Part shown: positions 19,170-27,562 of the stretch, one piece after another
Numbering within the stretch: position 1 is the stretch's first letter
How the letters are laid out: the number at the start of each line of letters is the position of its first letter
The notes under the pieces: model-generated
Database searches by the model: none
Told to the model about the DNA's origin: nothing
What the model saw: only the letters and a program-made list of their open reading frames with translations
Translations under genes and position numbers: made by a program
Source: Lactiplantibacillus garii
GTDB lineage: Bacteria; Bacillota; Bacilli; Lactobacillales; Lactobacillaceae
NCBI RefSeq assembly: GCF_003885105.1
Contig: NZ_QWZQ01000007.1
Location: forward strand, 1-64,000
Direction of reading: 5' to 3'
DNA: 64,000 nucleotides

Positions 19170-20138
19170 TCACACTTCTTCGTGGGCGCTAAGGTAGGCC
19201 ATGACGGTCTGGCGGTCGAGGTAACCCTGAACCTGGTCGTCCTCAGTCACCGCCACGTAATCGTGGTCACTAAGCGCGTCGAAAACGGTTCGTAACGGGG
19301 CTTGAACATCTAAATTTTGAATTAAGCCGGCCGCTACTGCCGGTCTCGTTTTTAGATACCCCTGCACGAGTCCAACTCGGCCCGCGTAAACGTCGTACAC
19401 GTTTTTAGCCCGACTAGCCCCAAAAAAGTCGCGGACAAAGTCGTTGACCGGGTGCTGTGCTAACGCTGTCGGGGTGTCCACTTGTAGTAGTTGGCCGTGC
19501 CGCATGATCCCGATGCGGTCACCCAATTTTAACGCTTCGTTCATGTCATGGGTCACAAAAACGATCGTATTGTGGTAGCGGGCGTGCAGCCGTAAAACTA
19601 ACTCCTGTAACTGTTGACGTGACAGCGGATCAAGGGCACTGAACGGTTCGTCCATCAACACCGTCTTAGGATTAGCCGCGATGGCCCGCAGAATTCCGAT
19701 TCGCTGTTGTTCCCCGCCGGATAATTCCCGTGGTAACCGGTCACGGTACTCGTGCGGGTCCAACCCGACTTCGGTTAACAGATCATCGATGGTTTGACTG
19801 ATTTCCTTTTTGGGCGTTCCCTTCATTTCTGGAATCACCGCAATGTTTTGAGCAACCGTCATGGTTGGAAACAGGGCAATCTGTTGTAAAACGTAGCCCA
19901 TCTGCCACCGAAGATCCCGCACGGGGACGGTCGTCGTGTCGGTCCCGTTAACTAGAATCTTTCCCGCGGTCAGGGGCTCCAAACGGTTGATCATCTTTAG
20001 TGAGGTGGTCTTCCCGCTCCCGGACGTTCCGACGAGGACGAACAGTTCCCCCTGATCAATCGTCAAATTTAAATCGGGGATCACCGTTTGACCGTTAAAG
20101 TCCTTCTGCACGTGTTGAAATTCAATTGCCGTGGTCAT
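19170..20138 (-). CDS. Osmoprotectant ABC transporter ATPase with CBS domain (OpuCA/ProV type)
   Basis: This 322-residue ATPase has Walker A GTSGSGKTT near residue 37, signature LSGGEQQR near residue 142 and Walker B TVLMDEPFSALDP. After the ATPase core (about 240 residues) it has a CBS-type region ending in YVAVTEDDQVQGYLDRQ, the usual ionic-strength sensor of Opu systems. Its start is directly adjacent to the permease stop, with no gap. Together they energise uptake of glycine betaine, carnitine or choline during osmotic stress. Confidence 0.92.
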   Translation of the reverse strand: MTTAIEFQHVQKDFNGQTVIPDLNLTIDQGELFVLVGTSGSGKTTSLKMINRLEPLTAGKILVNGTDTTTVPVRDLRWQMGYVLQQIALFPTMTVAQNIAVIPEMKGTPKKEISQTIDDLLTEVGLDPHEYRDRLPRELSGGEQQRIGILRAIAANPKTVLMDEPFSALDPLSRQQLQELVLRLHARYHNTIVFVTHDMNEALKLGDRIGIMRHGQLLQVDTPTALAQHPVNDFVRDFFGASRAKNVYDVYAGRVGLVQGYLKTRPAVAAGLIQNLDVQAPLRTVFDALSDHDYVAVTEDDQVQGYLDRQTVMAYLSAHEEV

Positions 20139-21665
20139 TTAGTTATCCCCCTTCAATAAACCGTGCTTAACCAAGTAAGTATGCGCCACCGTCGCGGCCG
20201 ATTTATTTTTAACGTTCACTTCGTAGTTCATTTCCTGCATATCCGTTTCTGAAATGTGACCCGCCAGCTTATTAAGGGCCGTGACGACTTGCGGGTGGCG
20301 CTTAGCAAAGCTCGTCTTCATCAGTGGGGCCCCCTGGTAAGTCGGGAAGAAGTGTTGGTTATCTTTCAAAAGGGCCAGGTGGTATTGGCGGAGTTCACTG
20401 TCGGTTGAATAGGCGTCAACTAGGTTGATGCGGCCCTTATTAATGGCTTCGTAACGCAATGCCGGCTCCATTGACTTGGCCGTCACGTCTAAGTTATAAG
20501 CTTTTTTTAACCCCTTTAACCCGTCGTTTCGGTCAATAAATTCGAGGGTCATTCCCGGTTTCAAAATCGATTCGACCCGTGTTAGGTCACTAATATTGGT
20601 GAGTTGATGCTCGCGTTTAAACTGCTTAGTAACGGCCAAGGCATACGTGTTATTGTACTTCATCGGCTCCAGTAACGACATTTGTTCCTGCTTAGCCAGC
20701 CGTTTTTTAGCTAAAGCGTACGTTTGCTGCGCCGTCATCCCCTTAGGGTTACTCCCCTTAACTAGGGTTTCCAAAACCGAACCCGTAAACTCGGGATAAA
20801 TCTGAATTTGATCGTGCTGTAGCGCACTGAACAGGAAGGTCGTTTTCCCAAAGTTAGGCTTTAAAGTGACTTTCACGTGCTTATCCTGCGCTTCAATCAG
20901 GTCCTTATACATGTTAATCAGAATTTCGGGTTCCGACCCGAGTTTACCGGCAATCGTGATGGTCTCGACCCGGTTAGCGTAGACACTATAGGCACCGCCC
21001 CCACCAAGCAACACGAGAATGGCCACGAACACTGTCAGGGCCCGGCGTGGTTTGGCCGTTTGGAACCACCGCACCAGCGCGCTCAGCAGGATCGCTAACA
21101 GCGCCGACGAAACCGCCCCGATTAACAGTAACGCGGTGTCATTCCGGTCGATTCCGAGCATGATGAAGGTCCCCAGACCACCGGCCCCAATTAATGCGGC
21201 TAAGGTGGCAGTCCCAATAATCAGGACTAGGGCGGTCCGAATCCCTGAAATAATCTGGGGCATCGCAATTGGTAACTCGACTTTAAACAGTTTCCGCATC
21301 CGCGACATTCCGAACGCGTCGGCAGCTTCTTCGATGGAAGCGTCAATTTCTGAAATACCTAAATAGGTATTTTGAAAAATTGGCAGCAAAGCGTAGATCA
21401 CCAACGCAATCACCGCCGGCACCGTTCCAATTCCGACTAACGGAATCAGTAGCCCTAGCAGGGCAAGTGACGGAATCGTCTGTAAAACACTCGTTAGTTG
21501 TAACAATCCCTCGGCCCACTTAGGGCGCCGACAGGCCCAGATGGCCAGTGGAATTGCAATCACCATCGCAATGACCAGTGCCGCAATCGAAATTCCTAAG
21601 TGTTGCCATAACGCGGTCAATAAGTCTCCGCGCCGTTCCATAAACGTTTGAATTAAGGTGTGCAT
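20139..21665 (-). CDS. Fused Opu permease and substrate-binding protein (OpuCB-OpuCC type)
   Basis: This 508-residue fusion begins with an ABC permease domain (residues 1-210, about six helices) carrying the EAA loop EEAADAFGMSRMRKLFKVELP. A final membrane segment (FVAILVLLGGGGAYSVYA) tethers a C-terminal substrate-binding domain that starts at ETITIAGKLGSEPEI and belongs to the quaternary-amine group (OpuAC/ProX type). The fusion means each half-transporter brings its own receptor. It is first of two genes, and the ATPase follows without a gap. The substrate is inferred to be betaine-like. Confidence 0.92.
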   Translation of the reverse strand: MHTLIQTFMERRGDLLTALWQHLGISIAALVIAMVIAIPLAIWACRRPKWAEGLLQLTSVLQTIPSLALLGLLIPLVGIGTVPAVIALVIYALLPIFQNTYLGISEIDASIEEAADAFGMSRMRKLFKVELPIAMPQIISGIRTALVLIIGTATLAALIGAGGLGTFIMLGIDRNDTALLLIGAVSSALLAILLSALVRWFQTAKPRRALTVFVAILVLLGGGGAYSVYANRVETITIAGKLGSEPEILINMYKDLIEAQDKHVKVTLKPNFGKTTFLFSALQHDQIQIYPEFTGSVLETLVKGSNPKGMTAQQTYALAKKRLAKQEQMSLLEPMKYNNTYALAVTKQFKREHQLTNISDLTRVESILKPGMTLEFIDRNDGLKGLKKAYNLDVTAKSMEPALRYEAINKGRINLVDAYSTDSELRQYHLALLKDNQHFFPTYQGAPLMKTSFAKRHPQVVTALNKLAGHISETDMQEMNYEVNVKNKSAATVAHTYLVKHGLLKGDN

Positions 21666-21882
21666 AGTAGCCTCCCCGGGTACTTCCTTGATTTCTTAAT
21701 CGTAGCATAACCACTTCAAAAGCCCAGTAATTTGCATTACCATTTCGGCTTACATGTAACTTTAAAAGTTTCAAGCACAATAATAAAACTTAACTGTTCG
21801 CGTGTCAATTTAAATGGTTTCGTCCCTAACTTACGAACGTATTAATAGACCGTCACTTTGAATTCATCAGAAAGGTGATTAC

Positions 21883-22329
21883 ATGACTGCCATTTACGTT
21901 TACGTTGCCAGTAGCGCAACGATGCCTGATCAACCTCAGGGTCCCGCCGGCTGGTCCGCGGTTTTGACTTATCAAGAGCATCACAAAGTTCTTACAGCGG
22001 GCGCCCGTGGCCAATCCTGCGCAGCAATGACCCTAACCGCCCTCGTTCGAACCCTAGAAACTTTAAAACGTCACGACTTACCCGTGATCATCGTTGTTCC
22101 GGCCGGTGAAATCCTAACCGCCTTTAACCAGCAAGCTTACCTCGGTTGGGCCCACAACAATTGGCAAACCGGGGAGACCCCCGTACCTAATCAACGGTTA
22201 TGGCAACGATTAGTGGCACTCAGCAAAACGTTTCCCGACCTCACCCTGCGCGAACGCACCACGGTTAAAAATGAAATGCTGACGCGAGCCGACAGCGTAC
22301 TTGCGGCAACCCTTACCAAGTTATCGTAG
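21883..22329 (+). CDS. RNase HI-like protein lacking the catalytic acids
   Basis: This 148-residue protein aligns by eye over its whole length with RNase HI: GPAGWSAVLTY matches the GPGGYGAIL strand, MTLTALVRTLETLK matches MELMAAIVALEALK, and PVPNQRLWQRLVAL matches PVKNVDLWQRLDAAL. The four metal-binding acids are mostly replaced: E. coli Asp10 by Ala9, Glu48 by Thr50 and Asp70 by Pro73; only a C-terminal Asp (RADSVLA) remains. The His of the GHAGHPEN loop is also gone. It should not cleave RNA/DNA hybrids and may instead bind them or a protein. AAAGGTGA precedes the ATG. It is monocistronic with a hairpin behind. Confidence 0.75.
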   Translation: MTAIYVYVASSATMPDQPQGPAGWSAVLTYQEHHKVLTAGARGQSCAAMTLTALVRTLETLKRHDLPVIIVVPAGEILTAFNQQAYLGWAHNNWQTGETPVPNQRLWQRLVALSKTFPDLTLRERTTVKNEMLTRADSVLAATLTKLS

Positions 22330-22355
22330 TCGCCAATAGAATCAGTCTAGCAATT

Positions 22356-22384
22356 AAATCCTGCCACCGTTTGGCAGGATTTGT
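22356..22384 (+). terminator. Terminator of the RNase HI-like gene
   Basis: Perfect 11-bp arms AAATCCTGCCA and TGGCAGGATTT with a five-base loop are followed by GTTGCG; the T run is partly inside the stem. Confidence 0.7.
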
Positions 22385-22467
22385 TGCGTATTCAAAAAGC
22401 ACTAAGCCGGCCCACAAAAAAGTTGCCGATGATGAACTCACCCGCAACTTTTCAATGATTATTTGGT

Positions 22468-23379
22468 TTAATTCGTGGCATCCTTAGTCCGTCCGTGTTG
22501 GTAATGACGACTCCCAACCCGCCGATCTGGTCGCCGAATGACGCGAGCCAACTTAGCCGCACCGTTCACTGACTGGGCCATTGCCCGGTCAAACTGCCGA
22601 TCAGTCAACCACTTACGGGCCGTTAAGGATAAGCCGGCCGCCATGCCCGCGTGGTAGCGGGTCTTCGGTTTAACGTCGTTGACTGCCCGCGCCATGAGCT
22701 TGGCAATCACACCCGGATTCGACGCGAACTGGTCAAACAATGAGAGCATGGCACCAACCTTAACGGCCTGTTCGCCGTAAGCCGTGTCACCAGAAACTTC
22801 TAATAACTTCTTTTCGGCAATGCCCGCCCACTCGGTTTTAATGCCGCCGGGTTCAATCAGAATGACGTCGATTCCAAATGGTGCCACTTCCATCCGCAGC
22901 GAATCACTCATCCCTTCAATGGCATGCTTAGTCCCCATGTACCAGGCACTCAACGGCTGATAAATTTTACCACCGATCGATGACGTGTTAATGATGCGAC
23001 CGCGGTGCTGGGCCCGCATCATCGGTAAGACCAGCTGGGTCAAGCGCATGACACCAAAAACGTTGACTTTAAACTGGTACTCACCTTCGGACAACGGAAC
23101 GTCTTCTAACGCCCCGTACGACCCGTAACCAGCGTTGTTGATCAAAACGTCGAGCCGGCCCTGTTCAACTTGAATCGTTTTAACCGCGGCTACCAGCGTC
23201 TGCTCATCAGTCACGTCGATTTTCAGCACGTGCACCCCGGCCGCGGCCAAATCGGTCATCTTCTCAATTCGGCGCGCCGCTCCGTAAACGATATTGCCCT
23301 GAGCTTGTAACTTCAAAGCCGTCGCTTTACCGATTCCCGAAGACGCCCCCGTGATTAAAATCACTCGTGGTTGATTCAT
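22468..23379 (-). CDS. Short-chain dehydrogenase/reductase
   Basis: This 303-residue classical SDR has the cofactor motif TGASSGIGKAT near residue 8, the NNAGYGSYG motif near residue 78, and the catalytic Ser..Tyr-x-x-x-Lys as SSIGG and WYMGTK. A C-terminal extension of about 40 residues beyond the usual core is Arg-rich. The start at 23379 has GGAGG nine bases upstream; the ATG at 23406 lies before this site and is rejected. The substrate is unknown. It is divergent from the nucleoside hydrolase gene. Confidence 0.92.
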   Translation of the reverse strand: MNQPRVILITGASSGIGKATALKLQAQGNIVYGAARRIEKMTDLAAAGVHVLKIDVTDEQTLVAAVKTIQVEQGRLDVLINNAGYGSYGALEDVPLSEGEYQFKVNVFGVMRLTQLVLPMMRAQHRGRIINTSSIGGKIYQPLSAWYMGTKHAIEGMSDSLRMEVAPFGIDVILIEPGGIKTEWAGIAEKKLLEVSGDTAYGEQAVKVGAMLSLFDQFASNPGVIAKLMARAVNDVKPKTRYHAGMAAGLSLTARKWLTDRQFDRAMAQSVNGAAKLARVIRRPDRRVGSRHYQHGRTKDATN

Positions 23380-23516
23380 AGTTGATTTCCTCCATCGTTT
23401 CATCATTTTACTGTCATGCTACGTCAATCGCCGTGCAAATGCAATCGAATTCATAGTACCGGTTATGCTAAAATAGAACTATCTTAAAGACGCCATTAAT
23501 TGGAGGTACTGCTACT

Positions 23517-24428
23517 ATGTCAACCAAGATTATTATGGATACCGACCCGGGGATTGACGACGCCGCGGCCATCACGATCGCGCTGAATCATCCCGACTTA
23601 GACTTACAGTTAATCACCACGGTGGCCGGTAACGTGACCGTCGATAAAACCACGCTTAACGCGTTAAAATTGACCCGCTTTTTTAATAGCAGCGTTCCGG
23701 TCGCGGCCGGTGCGCCGCAACCCCTACTTAAGCCGTTTGAAGACGCCGTGCGTATTCACGGCGTTTCCGGTATGCCGGGTTACGACTTTCCAACCGACTT
23801 AGCCGCCCCACTTTCTAAGACGGCCGTCGAAGCCCTACGCGATCAAATTATGGCAGCCGACGAACCGATCACCTTAGTGCCAACCGGTGCCTACACCAAC
23901 GTGGCCCTGCTTTTCAAAACTTATCCCGAAGTGTTGCCGCACATCAAGGAAATCGTCGCAATGGGGGGCGCTCTCGGTAAAGGGAACATGACCAGTGCCG
24001 CGGAATTTAACGTCTTTACCGACCCCCACGCGGCTGAAATTATGTATCAGGCCGGCGTCCCAATCGTCATGGTCGGCTTAGACGTAACCATGAAAGCCCT
24101 ACTGACACCCGCTACCATGGAAAAACTGCCAACGGTTGGCCGCACGGGCAAAATGCTACACGCCCTGTTCAACCATTACAACGACGGTGACCAGGTGGGC
24201 ATCCCAATGCACGACGTTAATACGCTCTTTTACTTACTACACCCAGAGGCCTTCACGACCGAAAAAATGTGGATCGACGTGCAAACGGACGGTCCCGCCA
24301 ACGGTGAAACTGTCGGTGACATTCGTGGGGCATACCACGACGGTAAGACTAACGCCACGGTCTGCGTCGACATTGACGCGGCCGCCTTTAACCGGTGGTT
24401 CTTATCCACCGTCGCCGCGATTGGCTAA
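23517..24428 (+). CDS. Ribonucleoside hydrolase (IunH/Rih family)
   Basis: This 303-residue hydrolase cleaves the N-glycosidic bond of ribonucleosides. The calcium-binding signature MDTDPGIDDAAAI is at residues 7-19, AAEFNVFTDPHAA near residue 160 contains substrate-binding residues, and MHDVNTLFYLL near residue 230 carries the active-site His-Asp. A TTGGAGG-type site precedes the ATG. It stands alone, with no linked nucleoside transporter. Base specificity (pyrimidine or purine) cannot be read from the sequence. Confidence 0.93.
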   Translation: MSTKIIMDTDPGIDDAAAITIALNHPDLDLQLITTVAGNVTVDKTTLNALKLTRFFNSSVPVAAGAPQPLLKPFEDAVRIHGVSGMPGYDFPTDLAAPLSKTAVEALRDQIMAADEPITLVPTGAYTNVALLFKTYPEVLPHIKEIVAMGGALGKGNMTSAAEFNVFTDPHAAEIMYQAGVPIVMVGLDVTMKALLTPATMEKLPTVGRTGKMLHALFNHYNDGDQVGIPMHDVNTLFYLLHPEAFTTEKMWIDVQTDGPANGETVGDIRGAYHDGKTNATVCVDIDAAAFNRWFLSTVAAIG

Positions 24429-24550
24429 TTTAAACTTAACGACCATAAAGCAAAGCCAACCTTGGGATAAAAGGATTAAAGTCCAGCTTCATTTTTAATC
24501 CGTGGTGCCAAGATGGGCTTCAAAAGCCAGCTTATGCCGTTTAACAAAAA

Positions 24551-24594
24551 TTAACCGATTATTCCTGTTTTTGGAATAATCGGTTAGTTTTTGT
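24551..24594. terminator. Bidirectional terminator between the nucleoside hydrolase and AccB-like genes
   Basis: Perfect 14-bp arms TAACCGATTATTCC and GGAATAATCGGTTA are followed by GTTTTTGTT and preceded by AACAAAAAT, so it works on both strands. Confidence 0.88.
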
Positions 24595-24640
24595 TACGCT
24601 CACAAACTGAGCGGCTTGTGGCCCACTCTGTTTTTTTACT

Positions 24641-25183
24641 TTAAATATCGTCCGGGGTATCCGGAATTAATTGAATCAACGGCTGGCCAAAGTTCACTTC
24701 GTCACCGTTCTTAACGAGTAAGGCCTTGACCTGACCTGATTGTTTGGCCACGACTGGCCGCATCATTTGCATAGCCTGGATCAACCCCACCTGCTGGCCA
24801 ACACTCACGTGGTCACCCAGCTTAACGTACGGGGCCTCTTCCGATGAATGGGCCTGGTAGTAAATGCCCACGACCGGCGCCGTGACGCACTCCTTCGGGT
24901 CAATTGGCGCGGGCTGTGGTGCCCGGGTCGCTTCGGGGGTCGACGCGACCGTTGGGGCGGGCTCGGCAGCCGGCGCTACCGGCGTACTGACCGGGGTCGG
25001 TGCGACCGGCGCCTGACTTTCCGCGGGTTGTGCGGGTAACGGCGTGGGTTGCGTCGAAACGACCGGCTTGCCGTGACCCTTTTTGCCCATTTGAATCTCA
25101 AACTCTTGATCACGATACTCAAAATTCGTTAAATTACTTTGTTCAAACTTATCCATTAATTGATAAATCTTATCTAATTCCAT
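24641..25183 (-). CDS. AccB-like biotin carboxyl carrier protein without the biotin-accepting lysine
   Basis: The protein has 180 residues. The N-terminus (1-35) has the AccB-type MELDKIYQLMDKFEQ helix. A Pro/Ala-rich linker covers residues 40-93, and the C-terminal 80 residues form a biotinyl domain with TAPVVGIYY, VKLGDHVSVGQQVG and SGQVKALLVKNGDEVNFGQPL. Where carriers have EAMKM, this protein has QAMQM: Gln139, codon CAA at 24767-24769, replaces the biotinylated lysine. The fold seems intact but biotinylation should be impossible. It stands alone, without accC, accD or accA nearby. The start at 25183 follows GGAGGG. It may be a decoy or regulatory paralogue, or a recent loss-of-function allele. 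Confidence 0.88.
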   Translation of the reverse strand: MELDKIYQLMDKFEQSNLTNFEYRDQEFEIQMGKKGHGKPVVSTQPTPLPAQPAESQAPVAPTPVSTPVAPAAEPAPTVASTPEATRAPQPAPIDPKECVTAPVVGIYYQAHSSEEAPYVKLGDHVSVGQQVGLIQAMQMMRPVVAKQSGQVKALLVKNGDEVNFGQPLIQLIPDTPDDI

Positions 25184-25286
25184 CAAACAACCCTCCAGTG
25201 GTTACGCATTGATTATAACGCATAGTTTACCGCAGGATTGTGGTGGAAGTATGAACGCTTCTTTAAGAATTCATTTATTTTCCGCG

Positions 25287-25607
25287 CTATGCCGATGCTA
25301 AGGCGTCGTTAGTGGGTAACACTTTAAATAAAAACAACGGTGCCGGGGACTTACCGGCGTTCGCGTAGGCCAGCACTGCGTCCACGTGGTCTAACTGCAA
25401 CAACCGGTTATCCAACTGCCACAACCCCCGTTGGTAATAATCGTGACAATACTGAACGAGGTTGGTCAGAAAATTACCAACCGCCTCGTTGACCGTATCC
25501 CCGCGACCATCCACACCCCAAAAGTCAGCGGATTCCACCCAGTAACGATTTTCTGAAAATTCACGGTAACGTCCCTCTTCGTGAACTAAAACTAAACGTG
25601 GTTTCAT
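25287..25607 (-). CDS. Small protein with HicB-like N-terminal half, function unknown
   Basis: This encodes about 106 residues. Residues 10-55 (YREFSENRYWVESADF..GDTVNEAVGNFLTNL) recall the HicB/DUF1902 fold, in which a beta-strand pair precedes GDTxxEA and a helix. There is no DNA-binding C-terminus and no adjacent HicA-like toxin, so it is not a complete toxin-antitoxin pair. The ATG at 25607 has GGGG eight bases upstream; a TTG at 25613 is the alternative. The resemblance is weak and rests on pattern only. Confidence 0.6.
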   Translation of the reverse strand: MKPRLVLVHEEGRYREFSENRYWVESADFWGVDGRGDTVNEAVGNFLTNLVQYCHDYYQRGLWQLDNRLLQLDHVDAVLAYANAGKSPAPLFLFKVLPTNDALASA

Positions 25608-25755
25608 TGCCAAGGCCCCTTTCGACTCTACCTACTAACATTGGGTCTACGATAGCATCACACCTAGGAGCTGACAATACGAAACGGCCAACCCGTTTCG
25701 AATTAAGGTTGTTAAGTAGTACCACCTTAATAAGTAACCTGGCTCGCCGTTTTAA

Positions 25756-26226
25756 TTAAGATTCTAAATGGGCTTCACGCGCTAAAAAGTAGCCGTGATG
25801 GTGTAGATCTTCCCTTAGATCCGCCATCGTAAACTGGTGATAGTAGTCGCGGTACTGCCGATCAGCCACGGTAAAGAGGTCCGTTAACGTCTCACTAATA
25901 TTAGCGGCAATCGGGGAGTGTCCCGCCTGTTCATCAGTCTTGGACGGCCCCGTGATAAAGCGCGCGTAACTCAACGTTGGCGGAATCGTTAAGTCGTAAA
26001 GGTCCCCCAAGTTCATGGCAGCGAGATCCTTTCCCAGCTGGTAACCACCATTTTTTCCAACCGTTCCAATCAAATATCCCTGCTTATGCAACACGGACAA
26101 AATGTTTCGAATCATGACCGGGTTTAAATTCAACGACTGTGCCAATTCCCGACTAGAGACCTTATTGGGTCGGTGGGCGTCTAAATAAAGTATACTGTGC
26201 ACCGCTACCGAAAAATCGAGTTTCAT
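25756..26226 (-). CDS. Rrf2 family transcriptional regulator
   Basis: The protein has 156 residues. The N-terminal winged helix contains KVSSRELAQSLNLNPVMIRNILSVLHKQGYL followed by GKNGGYQLGKD, the Rrf2 signature wing. The protein contains no cysteine at all, so it cannot bind the iron-sulfur cluster seen in IscR or NsrR and belongs with the CymR/YwnA-like cluster-free members. It is divergent from the DUF2075 ATPase gene across about 110 bases, which may be its target. The signal is unknown. Confidence 0.9.
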   Translation of the reverse strand: MKLDFSVAVHSILYLDAHRPNKVSSRELAQSLNLNPVMIRNILSVLHKQGYLIGTVGKNGGYQLGKDLAAMNLGDLYDLTIPPTLSYARFITGPSKTDEQAGHSPIAANISETLTDLFTVADRQYRDYYHQFTMADLREDLHHHGYFLAREAHLES

Positions 26227-26336
26227 AAAACCCCTCCCGCCTTTACTTTAATAGCCTTATTCTACCACCAACTGTAACTAGTATCATTTCAATTAACTTT
26301 CTTCTTGGGTTATAATGGCGCTCGGGAGGGAAAAAT

Positions 26337-27533
26337 ATGCAAGCATCCATTAGCGCTGCCACGTTTAAACTGGCAGATCAGGCCGCCCTATCACCGGCCC
26401 AACAACGATTAGAAGCCCAACTACTTACCTTTATCACGGCACACTTAAACCAGGCGCAGCCCGGACTCTTCGTCATTCACGGGGACGCTGGAACCGGAAA
26501 AAGCGCCGTCTTAGCGGCTGCCTTCAGTCAACTGCAGGCTCGCAGCCGGGATTCCAAGCCCACCGCCTTACAGGGAACGGATAACTACTTAGTCGTCAAC
26601 CACAACGAAATGTTAAAAATTTACAAACGCCTCGCCGCTGACGACCCCGATTTACGAAAAAAAGACTTTCAAAAACCCACACCCCTAATCAACCGGCTAA
26701 CCAAACAGGAGCGCCAAGCCGACGTCGTTTTCATTGACGAGGCCCACCTCCTATTAACGCAACCCGACCGTTACAATAAATTTACCGGGCAAAATCAACT
26801 GAGTGAATTAATTAAACGCAGTCGGGTGGTCGTCCTAGTTTTTGACACCCGCCAAGTCTTAAAGCTCAAAAGTTATTGGCAAGCAAACGATCTACAACCG
26901 TTTTTAGACCAGTATCCCCACCAAACCTTTAACCTAGACCAACAGTTCCGGGTTACCGGTAATCAACAAGTTGTCGATTGGATCGACAGTTTTGGTCAGG
27001 GCCACCTTTTACCACGGCCCACCGACCCTAACTTTGACTTTAAAATTTTCGCCGACGGGCAACCGATGTACGACCTGATTCGTCAAAAAGACCGTCACGG
27101 CGGGCTGGCACGGATGGTGGCGACCGCAGACTTTCCGTACGTCGTTAACCACGGCACCTGGTACGTCACGGCGGGCAGCCTCAAGCTTCCGTGGGACAAA
27201 GTTAACTTAACCGACGACCCCTGGGCGTTACGCCCTGAAACGTTAAACGAAGTGGGGTCGATCTACACGATCCAGGGGTTTGACCTCAACTACGCCGGTG
27301 TAATTCTCGGGCCGTCGGTGGGCTACGACGAAGTCCACGACCGAGTAATCGTTAAACCCGACAAATACGAAGACCAGGAAGCCTTCAAAAATCGCGACGA
27401 CCTTGGCCAACTGGAACCGCTAAAACGCGCGATTATTTTTAACTCGATCAACGTATTAATGAAGCGGGGCCGTTACGGTCTATACCTGTACGCGGTCGAC
27501 CCGGTACTACGGCGGCACCTATTAGCGTTATAA
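26337..27533 (+). CDS. DUF2075 P-loop ATPase/helicase-like protein
   Basis: The protein has 398 residues. Walker A GDAGTGKSAVL is near residue 49 and Walker B VVFIDEAHLLL near residue 136. The helicase-like motif LDQQFRVTGNQQVVDWI and the GSIYTIQGFDLNYAGVILGP motif near residue 307 match the DUF2075/Schlafen-associated superfamily 1 core. It is much shorter than the nuclease-fused versions (often with a GIY-YIG or N-terminal endonuclease). The role is unknown; nucleic-acid remodelling or defence are possible. A GAGG site precedes the ATG. A PEBP gene follows after 29 bases. Confidence 0.85.
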   Translation: MQASISAATFKLADQAALSPAQQRLEAQLLTFITAHLNQAQPGLFVIHGDAGTGKSAVLAAAFSQLQARSRDSKPTALQGTDNYLVVNHNEMLKIYKRLAADDPDLRKKDFQKPTPLINRLTKQERQADVVFIDEAHLLLTQPDRYNKFTGQNQLSELIKRSRVVVLVFDTRQVLKLKSYWQANDLQPFLDQYPHQTFNLDQQFRVTGNQQVVDWIDSFGQGHLLPRPTDPNFDFKIFADGQPMYDLIRQKDRHGGLARMVATADFPYVVNHGTWYVTAGSLKLPWDKVNLTDDPWALRPETLNEVGSIYTIQGFDLNYAGVILGPSVGYDEVHDRVIVKPDKYEDQEAFKNRDDLGQLEPLKRAIIFNSINVLMKRGRYGLYLYAVDPVLRRHLLAL

Positions 27534-27562
27534 TAAAAGTAATTATTAAGGAGGGATTCCAC

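Noticed and set aside
21019-21366. Open frame antisense to the Opu permease
   Set aside because: Overlaps a conserved permease domain completely and has no start signal.
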